In this document: piece by piece, positions 48,896-57,829 of the stretch
Layout: every line of letters starts with the position of its first letter
Numbering within the stretch: the first letter of the stretch is position 1
The notes under the pieces: generated by a model
What the model was told of the DNA's origin: nothing
The model's input: only the letters and a program-made list of their open reading frames with translations
Databases searched by the model: none
Position numbers and translations under genes: made by a program
NCBI GenBank assembly: GCA_024760905.1
Contig: CM045732.1
Coordinates: 56,379,496-56,443,495 of the forward strand
Direction: 5' to 3'
DNA length: 64,000 nt
From: Plotosus lineatus
Taxonomy: Eukaryota > Chordata > Actinopteri > Siluriformes > Plotosidae

Positions 48896-51800
48896 CCACA
48901 CGCTGTTCCAGCCTGTGTATAGGCCCCACAACTCCGTTGATAGATCCTGTGAAGCTCAAGACAAAGCAATAACTGAAGCTGAATTAATAATTGAATATGA
49001 GTATCTGTAGTTGTTGTAATTCTCTTTTGGTTTATTATATTAACATACTTACTGGGTTATCAAAGGCGGGCCATGTCTCTCACTGTCTATGGTGAGAGGT
49101 TCATGTAAAAGAACCATTGCTGACTTCCGTCAGCGTGTTTCTGTCCCTTGCTAAAGGGTTGTACCAGGAAGGGCATCCGACGTAAAAACCTCTGCCAAAT
49201 CAAACGTGCGAATCATTCGCTGTGGCGACCCCTGATAAAGGGAAAAAGCCAAAAGGAAATCTCTCATTCTTATTCTGACTTTCATTCTCTTCTCTAGGTG
49301 ACATCATGATGATCAGAAGCTTAAATTTTGCCTCATCTCTATAACCTGAGCAGGCATTTAGTCATGTGATTCCTATACTTAGTAGTAATACAGTGATACA
49401 GTATATCCTATTACTGTGATTGTATTTTTTTATTATAGATTTTAATTTAGGTAAAAATACATGAATAGCTGACCTGATTGTGAAGCATTACATGCAATTA
49501 GTTTCCAGCTCTAATGACATTCACTTCTTCACTTCTCCCTTAACACCCGAGGATGTCGTTGGGGCGCCTTCATGGCAACACGGGCTGATTTGGCCTGGCG
49601 GAGCCCATCCCTCTCCAGGACTAGAAACACGCTGACGGCTTTGCAGCCTACTCTTTACGAAAGCCAGCAATGGTTCTTTTACATGCCTCTCACCATAGAC
49701 AGTGACAAGACATGGCCCGCCTTTGATAACCCAGTTAGCTGCACTGGGTGCTAATGACATTACACAACCAAAAAAAAAAAAAAGAAGAAGAAAAAAAATG
49801 ACTGTATTAATTGTTATGCTATGCATGGGCAGTGGTGGTCTAGTGGTATAGGGCGCTGGATGGCTGATCCAAAGGTTGGAGGTTCGAGTCCCACTCTCCA
49901 CAAGGTTGTCACTGTCCCCCCCCCAGTGCAGCTAACTGGGTTATCAAAGGCGGGCCATGTCTCTCACTGTCTATGGTGAGAGGTTCATGTAAAAGAACCA
50001 TTGCTGACTTTCGTAAAGAGTAGCTGCAAAGTCGTCAGCGTGTTTCTGTCCCTTGCTAAAAAGGGTTGTGCCAGGAAGGGCATCCGACGTAAAAACCTCT
50101 GCCAAATGAAACATGCAAATCAGATGATTCGCTGTGGCGACTCCCGAGTAAAAGGGAAAAAGCCGAAAGGAAGACAGACATTAATTGTTATGCTATGCAA
50201 AAATGTAACTGCTACAGGTCAGTACTGGCAGGATTTCAAACATTTAGTAAAATAATTAAGATAAAAGCTCTACGGATAATTAATTATTACTGTTCAAATA
50301 TGATGTCTATTCCAGACATAAATGGCGCCAGAAGTCTCATTTATCATATAGATGTAACGTACTTGGCAACCCATTGGATATAACCCTCAGACAGCTGAAT
50401 CATATGGCACAGTCTGAGATAAAAACACTCTGTATGTGAAGCCTCAATGTAGATACTTTTCTATTTGCATTGGATCTTCTCTGGGGGTAACACGGAGGTG
50501 TAGCGATTAGCTCTTCTGTCTCACAGTAAGAAGGTCCTGGGATCAAGAACCGTGCCTGACAAGGCCGTTGCATTGCAGAGGTTGCATGTTCTCCCCTTGC
50601 TTGCATGGGTTTCATATGAGTGTTCTGGTTTCATCCCTTAGTCTATATACATGGACATTAGGCTAATTACATATTCTCAATTGAACAGTGGTGGCCTCGG
50701 GGTAAAAGGTGCAGGATCACTGATCCTAAGGTTGGGGGTTCAAGCCTCACTCTCAACGGGTGTTGCCACTGTCCCCCCCAGTGCAGCTAACTGGGTTATC
50801 AAAGGCCAGCCATGTTTCTCACTGTCTATGGTGAAAAGGCATGTAAAAGAACCATTGCTGACTTTCGTAGCCGTCAGCATGTTTCTGCCCTGTGATGGCC
50901 AGGAGGGATTCTGCCCTCACTAAGAGAGAGCGGATACATGCAAGGGCAGGTGATGCCCGAAGCATGTCAATACACCAGTAACCAGTTACCATATTCTCAA
51001 TTGCCCCAGGTGTAAATGTGAGTGTGAATGGTTGTGTGTTGACACTGTGATGGTCTGATAAGCTGTTCAGGGTGTACCCCACCTTCATCCATAGTAGGCT
51101 CGGATATGCTCCAGCTTCCCTGTAATAGTAACGTATAAGGGAGTGTTACATATGGAATTTAGAAGATGGAAGTTGCCCCATATGGGCGGCAGGGTGGCGT
51201 AGTGGTTAGCACGTCTGCCTCACAGCAAGAAGGCCTGGGTTTGATTCCCGGCCTGGGCGTTTCTGTGTGGAGTTTGCATGTTCTCCTGGTGCTTGCGTGG
51301 GTTTCCTCCGGGTGCTCCAGTTTGCACCCACAATCCAAAGACATGCACAGTAGGTTAACTGGCCGTTCTAAAATTGCCTGTAGGCAGCTAACGACCTGGA
51401 GAGGGATGGGCGCTGCCAAGCCAAAATCAGCCCAAGTCTCGCCATGAAGGTGCCCCAACGACATCCCCAGATGTTAAGGGATAAGTGAAGGGAAGAAGAA
51501 GTGAAGTTAATATAGATTTCCTAAAGTTCCAAAAAGTTCCATTCTGGAAAAGGGCACATGCGCAACTAGGTCTACGCTGGAAGTTTCCCAAATGGAACGT
51601 TCCAGACCCAATTAGACCATGCAGGCAAAAAACAACAGTGACCCAATGAGTAATACCATGTGTCTCTCTTTACAGCTCACTAACTCAACTATACATCCAT
51701 TAGTTTTATATTTACATTTATACAAATATTTACATGCCCATAACAGGTAATTTGGAAAATGAATATATTTTCTCTGAGTTTGGTGATCTAGTGTATTTAA

Positions 51801-53537
51801 TTTGAAACAAATTACATTCATGACTCAAAATAAAAGTTATATTAAATACATTTATTACCTGTTGTAAATTTCCAAGACATCAGATTTTTTTTTCTCTTTC
51901 CATATAGACTGATGTGGCTGCACTTTCCTCAATTGATTCATTCACTAATTCATTTTCTGAAGCGCATAATACTAATTAGGGTCACTGGGAGGCTGGTGCC
52001 CATCTCAGCTGACTCCTTGCGAGGGCAGAGTAGATCCTGGGTAGCTCACCAGGCCATCGCAGGGCAGAAACACGCTAAAGGCTATGTAGCCTACTCTTCA
52101 CGAATGTCAGTAATGGTTCTATGGCCTGCCTTCAATAACCCAGTTAGCTGCACTGAGGGTCAGCATTGACAACCCACTGATAGTGCCTCATTTTTATTTG
52201 TGGGTTTATAAAATGTGGTGATGTTATTGTGGGCCAATCATGATGACTAGACACAAATCTTTCGCTGTATTTTTATTGACAAGGGGATAAATCAGTTATT
52301 GTTTGGAGGACAAAGTTATTACACCACCAGCAATGTGATGAAGAAGAAGAAGAATAAGGAAATGATGATGATGATTGAAGTGATGATTAAAGAAATGATG
52401 ATGATGATTGAAGAGATGATGATGATGATGATGATGATGAATGAAATGAAGCTGCTGTTGAAGATGATGAATGAAATGATGATGATGATGATGATAATGA
52501 TAAAGTAAATGATGCTATTGCTAAAGATAATGAATGGAATGATGATGATGATGAAGGAAATGATGCTGCTGCTGAACATGATGAATTTCATGATGATGAT
52601 GATGAAGGAAATGATGCTGCTGAAGATGATGAATGAAATGATGATGATAAAGGAAATGATACTGTTGCTGAAGATGATGAATGAAATGATGATGATGATG
52701 GTGATGATAAAGTAAATTATGCTATTGCTAAAGATAATGAATGGAATGATGATGATGATGTAGGAAATGATGCTGCTGCTGAAGATGATGAATTTAATGA
52801 TGATGATGATGATGAAGGAAATGATGCTGCTGCTGAAGATGATGAATGAAATGATGATGATGATGATGAAGGAAATGATGCTGCTGCTGAAGATGATGAA
52901 TGAAATGATGATGATAAAGGAAATGATACTGTTGCTGAAGATGATGAATGAAATGATGATGATGATGATGATGAAGGAAATGATGCTGCTGCTGAAGATG
53001 ATGACTGAAATGATGATGATAAAGGAAATGATACTGTTGCTGAAGATGATGAATGAAATGATGATGATGATGATGATGATGAAGGAAATGATGCTGCTGC
53101 TGAATATGATGAATGAAATGATGATGATAAAGGAAATGATACTGTTGCTGAAGATGATGAATGAAATGATGATGATGATGATGAAGGAAATGATACTGTT
53201 GCTGAAGATGATGAATGAAATGATGATGATGATGATGAAGGAAATGATGCTGCTGCTGAAGATGATGAATGAAATGATGATGAAGGAAATGATGCTACTG
53301 CTGAAGATGATGAATGAAATGATGATGATAAAGGAAATGATACTGTTGCTGAAGATGATGAATGAAATGATGATGATGATGATGATGAAGGAAATGATTC
53401 TGCTGCTGAAGATGATGATGATGAAGGAAATGATGCTGCTGATGAAGATGATGATGATGAAGGAAATGATGCTGCTGCTGAAGATGATGATGATGACGAT
53501 AAAGGAAATGATACTGTTGCTGAAGATGATGAATGAA

Positions 53538-53575
<38 letters not shown>

Positions 53576-53926
53576 GGAAATGATGCTGTTGCTGAAGATG
53601 ATGAATGAAATGATGATAATGATAATGATGATGATGATGATGATGAAGGAAATTATGCTGCTGCTGAAGATGATGAATGAAATGATGATGATGATGATGA
53701 AGGAAATGATGCTGTTGCTGAAGATGATGAATGAAATGATGATAATGATAATGATGATGATGATGATGAAGGAAATGAAGCTGCTGAAGATGATGAATGA
53801 AATGATGATAGTGATGATGAAGATCCCAGTGCTGAGATGCTCTGTTCACTTACTTGCTTCACTAAGGCAAGTGTGGCAGCAGAGAAGGAGCAGGAGAGAG
53901 CTGAGTGCAGAGAGGAAAGGACTCAT
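37939..53926 (-). CDS. fndc4: Fibronectin type III domain-containing protein 4
   Basis: Five minus-strand coding exons join in phase: 53854-53926, 41108-41223, 40217-40421, 38445-38528 and 38026-38162. The last could instead read on to a stop at 37939-37941. Exon 1 encodes MSPFLSALSSLLLLLCCHTC, a clear signal peptide. Exons 2 and 3 form one fibronectin III domain (about residues 26-118: APVNVSVTHLRVNSATISWN, FAISQQ, REINTTSRACVLWDL, RVHFRTL). Exon 4 and the start of exon 5 give a membrane segment at about 148-166 (LIITTVLLMWAAVIALF), then the tail CRQYEIIKDNDSNN shared by FNDC4 and FNDC5. RVHFRTL, VEGL, QTGE and the gckr/znf513 neighbours favour FNDC4 over FNDC5. In mammals the ectodomain is shed and acts as a secreted signal on immune and fat cells. 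Length is 205 residues if spliced at 38026 (plus a missing exon) or 233 by read-through; mammalian FNDC4 is about 234. Confidence 0.92.
38532..38579. repeat. (CA)n directly upstream of an fndc4 splice acceptor
   Basis: On the gene's strand this is a (TG)n run of about 24 units that ends two bases before the AG (38529-38530) of the membrane-segment exon. It stands where the polypyrimidine tract should be. Confidence 0.95.
38699..40084. mobile_element. Tigger-like element in fndc4 intron 3, with internal tandem blocks
   Basis: It begins CAGTCGGCCCCCAATTTACG and ends with the complement of CAGTGGTACCTCACCTTACG, with TA on both sides. A block running from a (TC)n tract through TGCGGGCCACGCCCACAAGA to AAACATTTACTGAATTAAA occurs three times between about 38925 and 39555. 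A GCCAATGGGA / GGGGCGGGATGTT module repeats between 39585 and 39990. No intact transposase. Confidence 0.8.
40561..41074. mobile_element. Inverted-repeat DNA transposon in fndc4 intron 2
   Basis: It starts TATACACCAAACAGCCATAA and ends with the complement of TATACACTAAGCAGCCATAG. The TATACAC...CAGCCATA..CAT terminal motif is one I recognise from fish DNA transposons. No open frame is kept. It stops 33 bp before an exon. Confidence 0.7.
41845..42639. mobile_element. Tigger-like element carrying a SINE-A
   Basis: It starts CAGGGATCCCTCACTTTCTG and ends CAAGGGATCCCTG, with TA on each side. It is the counterpart of 35866-37494 in reverse orientation, and shares with it the CTTCAATTCAT.. and GCGCGCATCTG.. 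type regions. Confidence 0.8.
41964..42263 (-). mobile_element. SINE-A inserted in the Tigger-like element
   Basis: Reverse-strand SINE-A with complete head (GGAGCCGGTGGTGTAGTGGT), a B-box region GAGTTCAAATCCC and the full body. ATACATACATGTAT flanks it at 41950-41963 and 42264-42277. Confidence 0.85.
43903..45376. mobile_element. Tigger-like element, 1.5 kb, with transposase trace
   Basis: It begins CAGTAGGCCCTCTACTTACG and ends with the complement of CAGCCGGCCCTCTACTTACG, with TA on both sides. A plus-strand stretch at about 44220-44300 reads KPLYNRDDIEAEGDLKAEIQ, matching reverse-strand traces in the copies at 46.4 and 63.1 kb. (GT)n and (GA)n tracts lie at 44593-44675 and 44976-45055. 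Confidence 0.85.
45470..45880. repeat. Probable DNA-transposon fragment
   Basis: The phrase TTTGACCTCAGTCCCACTAA, then GGGTGAACTGGAACACTGATT and ACTAATACTCTTATGGCTGAAT, resembles a transposon-derived repeat frequent in fish genomes. Boundaries and family are not resolved. Confidence 0.4.
46022..46560 (-). mobile_element. Tigger/pogo transposase N-terminal remnant
   Basis: The end CAGTCGGCTCTCTACTTACG follows TA at 46020-46021. On the minus strand a frame opens with ATG at 46557-46559, MDPKKVIPGDTEKKKRAPLS, then KVKQEIIKKYESEMRFSEIA. This is the CENP-B/Tigger-type N-terminal DNA-binding helix-turn-helix. A stop follows EYG, so the copy is dead. The other terminus was not located. Confidence 0.8.
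47606..48341. mobile_element. Tigger-like element, 736 bp
   Basis: It starts CAGTCGGCCCCCTACCTACG and ends with the complement of CAGTCTGCCCCTACTAACG, TA on both sides. Internally it has (CA)n, (TC)n and a single GCGGGCCATGCCCACAAGA block, so it is the short form of 38699-40084. Confidence 0.85.
49048..49262 (+). mobile_element. SINE-B, head truncated, tail type 1
   Basis: From ACTGGGTTATCAAAGGCGGG through the body to GAATCATTCGCTGTGGCGAC and AAAAAGCCAAAAGGAAA. Confidence 0.8.
49522..49750 (-). mobile_element. SINE-B body with a third type of 3' tail
   Basis: The reverse strand has the SINE-B body (CAGTTAGCTGCACTGGG to CACGCTGACGGC complements). Its 3' end is GAGAGGGATGGGCTCCGCCAGG, GCGCCCCAACGACATCC, GGGAGAAGTGAAGAAGTG. 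This tail otherwise belongs to the SINE-C at 51183-51500. CTAATGACATT flanks it at 49511-49521 and 49751-49761, so the chimera moved as one unit. Confidence 0.85.
49826..50179 (+). mobile_element. Full-length young SINE-B, tail type 1, with 20-bp target duplication
   Basis: Head GGGCAGTGGTGGTCTAGTGG, B box GGTTCGAGTCC, complete body and tail to AAAAAGCCGAAAGGAAGACAG. The 20-mer ATTAATTGTTATGCTATGCA flanks both sides exactly (49806-49825 and 50180-50199). Confidence 0.95.
50484..50640 (+). mobile_element. SINE-C, degraded
   Basis: Head GGTGTAGCGATTAGCTCTTC and CACAGTAAGAAGGTCCTGGG, then GCATGTTCTCCCCTTGC; the 3' half is missing. Confidence 0.6.
50687..50935 (+). mobile_element. SINE-B with truncated type-2 tail
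   Basis: Head ACAGTGGTGGCCTCGGGGTA, B-box region GGGGTTCAAGCC, body to CGTCAGCATGTTTCTGCCCTG, then the start of tail type 2 (GTGATGGCC). Confidence 0.75.
50990..51135 (+). mobile_element. SINE-C 3' end with type-2-like tail
   Basis: CCCCAGGTGTAAATGTGAGTG, GATGGTCTGATAAGCTG, GTTCAGGGTGTACCCCACC and AGGCTCGGATATGCTCCAGC form the common end of fish tRNA-SINE/LINE tails. The head is missing. Confidence 0.55.
51183..51500 (+). mobile_element. SINE-C, near full length, with third tail type
   Basis: Head GGGCGGCAGGGTGGCGTAGT (A box), GGTTTGATTCCC (B box), body to CCAAAGACATGCACAGTAGG. The 3' end is GGAGAGGGATGGGCGCTGCC, GGTGCCCCAACGACATCC and a GGGAAGAAGAAGTGAAG tail. Confidence 0.85.
51935..52334 (-). 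mobile_element. SINE-B, tail type 2, with shared flank
   Basis: Reverse SINE-B at 51935-52170 with a degraded head. The following 130 bp (AATCTTTCGCTGTATTTTTA, TTGACAAGGGGATAAATCAG) match the flank of the SINE-B at 21365-21655. Confidence 0.65.
52335..53822. repeat. GAT/GAA-type minisatellite, 1.5 kb
   Basis: Imperfect tandem copies of GATGATGATGAAGGAAATGA plus TGCTGCTGCTGAAGATGATG plus AATGAAAT, with variable numbers of GAT. The long plus-strand open frame of Met/Leu/Lys/Glu across it is a by-product of the stop-free triplet repeat, not a gene. On the fndc4 strand the array starts about 30 bp after the donor of the signal-peptide exon. Confidence 0.95.
53854..53926 (-). CDS. fndc4: fndc4 signal-peptide exon
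   Basis: This 73-bp coding part holds 24 codons plus one base. It opens with ATG at 53924-53926, continues through a Leu-rich hydrophobic core and ends CLSEA just before donor GTAAGT (53848-53853). The single leftover A joins AC of the next exon to make Asn, followed by RPAAPVNVSV, as expected for mature FNDC4. The acceptor AG is at 53933-53934, behind a (TG)n tract, so a 5' non-coding exon lies upstream. Confidence 0.88.
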
Positions 53927-54049
53927 ATCTTCCTTGAAGTTGCCACACACACACACACACACACACACAAACAAACAAACAAAAAAATGTTAAAATCCCA
54001 TCAGTGTCGGCACTTTTGCATTTCCCAATCACATCAGTGGTGTACAAAC

Positions 54050-54600
54050 TTCAGAGTCAGCACCGAACTCCCGTGTCCAGGGTAACCGATTCACCATGAA
54101 CTTATCTCGCCACCATTTCCGCCCACAACCTCGCGCTCGGTATGCGGGCTGATTTATTTACACTCCGCTACCGGATAGTATCGCACTGGGCTCGATCTCA
54201 GCATCGCCGTGTCCGGGATCAGATTATAATAACATCTCTACGTGAGAAACGAGGCGTGACAATCAGCCGTAAACATGCGCTATAATTAGGTCAATAAATA
54301 ATCTTACAAATCTCACCAGTTCATCGAGCTCAGGTTTGCAGATGGATGAGGAAAAGCATGAACAGTTATCTCCAGGAATGAAGAAATGCCTCCATGCAGA
54401 GATCCGTCATGTTTGCGTGCTCAGTTCATCTCTACGCTTTAAGAATACCAATAAATATGCGCTGCTGCGACACAGGCGCATGACCTACAGGTGGTGGTGT
54501 GCTGGCGATGCGCTCGCGCCTTGTGCACAGTCAAAGCACAGCATCACCGACTCGACTCTGTCCAATCAAACACGTCCTTTCCAACGACTCGGACATGCTT
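54050..54600 (-). promoter_or_regulatory. fndc4: CpG-rich probable promoter and first non-coding exon of fndc4
   Basis: This is the most CpG-dense stretch of the window, in an otherwise AT-rich setting. It lies just upstream of the fndc4 signal-peptide exon. A donor-like CTG then GTGAGATTTG (donor 54311-54316, gene strand) could end a 5' UTR exon at 54317. No TATA box is placed. It could also serve divergent transcription towards gckr. A plus-strand frame at 54336-54713 has no recognised domain and is not called. Confidence 0.5.
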
Positions 54601-54840
54601 CAGAAATGTACAGTATAGGTGTCTGTGAATGTGCTGCAAAGCTTACAATATCACACTTCCTACTTTTATTAAATGAACCTTTTATCACCATGATGAACAT
54701 TTCCATCGATTGAGATCAACAGTTTATTCCTGTGCCAGAATTATTCACGCTTTTGGCACTTCAAACACAACTTGGAGTTAAAATATTTTCATTTCTATAC
54801 AGTATTGCATTTGCTAGGACAGCTGTAATAAATCTTCTGT

Positions 54841-55162
54841 ACTGTATTCATTTTCTCGAACCACTTAATCCTATTTAGGGTGGCACGGAGGCTGGCACCC
54901 ATCCCAGCCGATGCTGGGTAAGGGCAAAGTACACCCTGGACGACTCGCCGAGGCCATCGCATGGCAGAAACACACTACTCTTAATGAAAGTCAGCAATGG
55001 TTCTTTTACAGCCTCACACCACAGACAGTGAGAGACATGGCCGGCCTTTGATAACCCAGTTAGCTACACTGGGGGGACGGTGACAACCTGTTGAGAATGA
55101 TGGCTTGAACCTCCAACCCCAGGATCGGTGATCCAGCACCTTTACCACCAGGCCACCGCTGC
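54841..55162 (-). mobile_element. SINE-B, tail type 2
   Basis: Full-length but diverged reverse copy with a small internal deletion. CTGTAATAAATCTTCT and CTGTAATAAATGTTCT flank it (54825-54840 and 55163-55178). Confidence 0.8.
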
Positions 55163-55196
55163 CTGTAATAAATGTTCTTGATTAAATGTTTCCAGA

Positions 55197-55650
55197 CTAG
55201 ACTAGTGGGACAGTGCTTATATTGGTAGTTGGAAGCTGAGGTTGGAACTACCAGGCAGAAGGCCTAGAGGAAGACCAAAGAGACGATTCATGGATGTGGT
55301 GAAGGAGGACATGAAGGTAGTTGGTGTAAGAGAAGAAGATGCAAAGGATAGGGTGACATGGAGGCAGATGATTCGCTGTGGTGACCCCTGAAGGGAAAAG
55401 CCAAAGGAGAAGAAGACTAGTGGGACAGTGCTTATATTGGTAGTTGGATGCTGAGGTTGGAACTACCAGGCAGAAGGCCTAGAGGAAGACCAAAGAGACG
55501 ATTCATGGATGTGGTGAAGGAGGACATGAAGGTCGTTGGTGTAAGAGAAGAAGATGCAAAGGATAGCGTGACATAGAGGCAGATGATTTGCTGTGGTGAC
55601 CCCTGAAGGGAAAAGCCAAAAGAGAAGAAGATTAGTGGGACAGTGCTTAA
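55197..55650 (+). mobile_element. Tandem duplication of a short LINE insertion with its flank
   Basis: Two copies of the RTE-like LINE 3' end (from TATTGGTAGTTGG to AGAAGAAG), each preceded and followed by GACTAGTGGGACAGTGCTTA or GATTAGTGGGACAGTGCTTA. That 20-mer occurs three times, as expected if an insertion with its target duplication was then duplicated as a unit. Confidence 0.85.
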
Positions 55651-55689
55651 CGCCATCGCTTCACAGAAATAAGGTTCCATATTTATATT

Positions 55690-55868
55690 TACAGTATTTG
55701 ATGGACACCGTTATCCAGAACTTATATTTTTTTTTAAAAATTCTATTGATACAATTGAGCAGTTAAGGGCCTTGATCAGGGGACTGAACATTTGCAGTTT
55801 GGTGGTATTGGGGCTTGAACTATCTGATCAGTAACCCAGAATACTAACCACTGAGCCACCACTGCCCA
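55690..55868 (-). mobile_element. V-SINE-like element
   Basis: GACACCGTTATCCAGAACTT, TTAAGGGCCTTGATCAGGGG, GGTGGTATTGGGGCTTGAAC and CTAACCACTGAGCCACCACT match the layout of a widespread teleost SINE family in reverse. Confidence 0.65.
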
Positions 55869-56265
55869 CCATGTGCCCCAGGGTATTTCTGTGAGGAGTT
55901 TGGATTTCCTTCATATCTTCAAAACAGACTGCCCTGTGAGATGAAGCTCGGTCTCAATGGCTGTCTATCTCGCTTTGCTTGCCCCATGACAGAGTTGACT
56001 TGTCCAGAGTGACAGCTGGGATTGGCTCGAGCTTCATTGGTTCTTGCCCAGTTGAATGTTTCCAGCTGGGTATCTTAACAGACTTCACAACCAGTTTTTA
56101 TTCAACCCACAGTGATAACAAATGGCAGTCCAAAGATAAAAAAAAACTGCCAAGATCCTGAAGAAACGTTTGGCTGAACACTTGTAAATATATCATTGAT
56201 AGTCGAATCAGAGCTGGTATTTTTCTTCTCTGCTTCACATGTAATGTTAATGAAAGCAAATTCAG

Positions 56266-56420
56266 AAATAGGTTTGAATTCCAGCTCAGGAGTTTCTGTG
56301 CAGAGTTTGCATGCTGTCTCTCTGCTTGTGTAGGTTTTCTCCAGGTGCTGTACTCTGGTTTCTTGCCACAGTCCAAAAACATGCACAGAAGGTTAATTGG
56401 CTGTTCCAAATCATCCCTAT
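56266..56420 (+). mobile_element. SINE-C fragment
   Basis: GAATTCCAGCTCAGGAGTTT, GAGTTTGCATGCTGTCTC, GGTTTTCTCCAGGTGC and CCAAAAACATGCACAGAAGG, the SINE-C body without head or tail. Confidence 0.55.
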
Positions 56421-56727
56421 CTGTGAACATCAGTAAGAATGATTGTGTGAATATTGGCCTTGCAATGGCCGTATCATTATTATTCTTATTAATATTCAAA
56501 AATAGCACTCAGTCAATTAATATATGAATTTATTTTGTAACTAATTTGTGAAGCATGTCAAATGTTAGCATGTCTTGCTTTTTCTGATAAAACAGCTACT
56601 CACAGGATAGTGCTTTTTGCCCTATAGCAACCAAACCAGCTAATATACTGTATTGCAATGGACAGATATATACAAGAACTAACATATATAACATTTTAAT
56701 CTTGGTTTGGCACTATTATTATTATCA

Positions 56728-57066
56728 TTCATTCATTTTCTGTAACCACTTCATCCTAATTAGGGGCGCGGGGAGGCTTGTGCCCATCCCAGCCAACTCA
56801 GGGCGAGGGCAGAGTACACCCTGGACAGCTCGCCAGGCCATTGCAGGGCGGAAACACACTGACGGCTTTGCAGCCTACTCTTGTCGAAAGTCAGCAATGG
56901 TTCTTTTACATGCCTCACACCATAGACAGTGAGACACATGGCCGGCCTTTGATAACCCAGTTAGCTGAACTGGGGGGGACAGTGACAACCTTGTGGAGAG
57001 TGGGACTCGAACCCCCAACCTTTGGATCAGTGATCCGGCACCTTATACCACTAGACCACCACTGCC
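56728..57066 (-). mobile_element. Full-length SINE-B, tail type 2, in an ATT microsatellite
   Basis: Reverse copy with ATTCATTCATT tail, complete type-2 end, body and head (GGGCAGTGGTGGTCTAGTGG), followed by (TTA)n at 57069-57110. Confidence 0.85.
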
Positions 57067-57067
57067 C

Positions 57068-57110
<43 letters not shown>

Positions 57111-57294
57111 AAAATAACACCCAGTCAATTATTTTTTAAATAATTTAAGGATGTCAAATGTTAGAATGTCTTGCTTTTTCTGATAACATGCTCCTTCTTG
57201 AGTTTGAGTAAATATTTTTGCCTTTAAGAATAACCTAAATTATATTCATAAGTGTTTTAAAAATGGCTGAAAACAGCTCTGTGAGCAGATAAGT

Positions 57295-57296
<2 letters not shown>

Positions 57297-57371
<75 letters not shown>
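57297..57371. repeat. (TA)n microsatellite
   Basis: About 37 uninterrupted TA units. Confidence 0.97.
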
Positions 57372-57373
<2 letters not shown>

Positions 57374-57464
57374 GTCTCTTTCTTTAATTACTTAGTTATT
57401 CCTCTATAACAATGCTCATAAATTAAAATTGTGCTCATATTGAATGCTCAATTCAGTACAGTTT

Positions 57465-57592
57465 CATTCATTCATTCATTTTCTGAACTGTTTAATACTC
57501 ATTAGGGTCGCGGGAAAGCTGGCGTCCATCTGAGCCAACTCTGGGCAAGGGCAGAGTACACCCCTCACATGGCAGAAACACACTGATGTTGC
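57465..57592 (-). mobile_element. SINE-B tail type 2 fragment
   Basis: CATTCATTCATTTTCTG followed by the complement of the type-2 end (AGGGTCGCGGGAAAGCTGGC, CAGAGTACACCCC). Confidence 0.6.
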
Positions 57593-57686
57593 AGCAACTA
57601 AAATATATAAAAGTCTAATGTTTATCAGTACATTACAGAAAATAATGAACTTTATCACAATATGCTAATTTTTTGAGAAAGACGAG

Positions 57687-57768
<82 letters not shown>

Positions 57769-57829
57769 GAACAATAAAGATAAGAATTTTTATCTTAGTG
57801 GTGCTAAGTAGTTGACGTACATAAATGTT

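Larger units (their letters stand above)
41224..53853 (-). other. fndc4: fndc4 intron 1, 12.6 kb, mostly repeats
   Basis: The intron separates the signal-peptide exon from the first fibronectin III exon. Repeats within it are listed separately. Stretches without a recognised feature are 42640-43902, 46560-47605, 48342-49047 apart from a (GT)n tract at 48847-48895, and 51501-51934. Confidence 0.8.

Noticed and set aside
38026..53926. Fndc5 (irisin precursor) as the identity of the fibronectin gene
   Set aside because: The tail shares features with both, but RVHFRTL, the DPSVEGL/QTGE block and linkage to gckr and znf513 fit Fndc4 better.
52767..53993. 408-codon open frame rich in Met, Leu, Lys and Glu
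   Set aside because: It lies entirely in a GAT/GAA/CTG triplet minisatellite that has no stop codons in that frame; codon content follows the repeat and it has no domain.
54336..54713. 125-codon plus-strand open frame in the CpG-rich region
   Set aside because: No recognisable domain or neighbours in frame; more likely chance in promoter sequence of fndc4 on the other strand.
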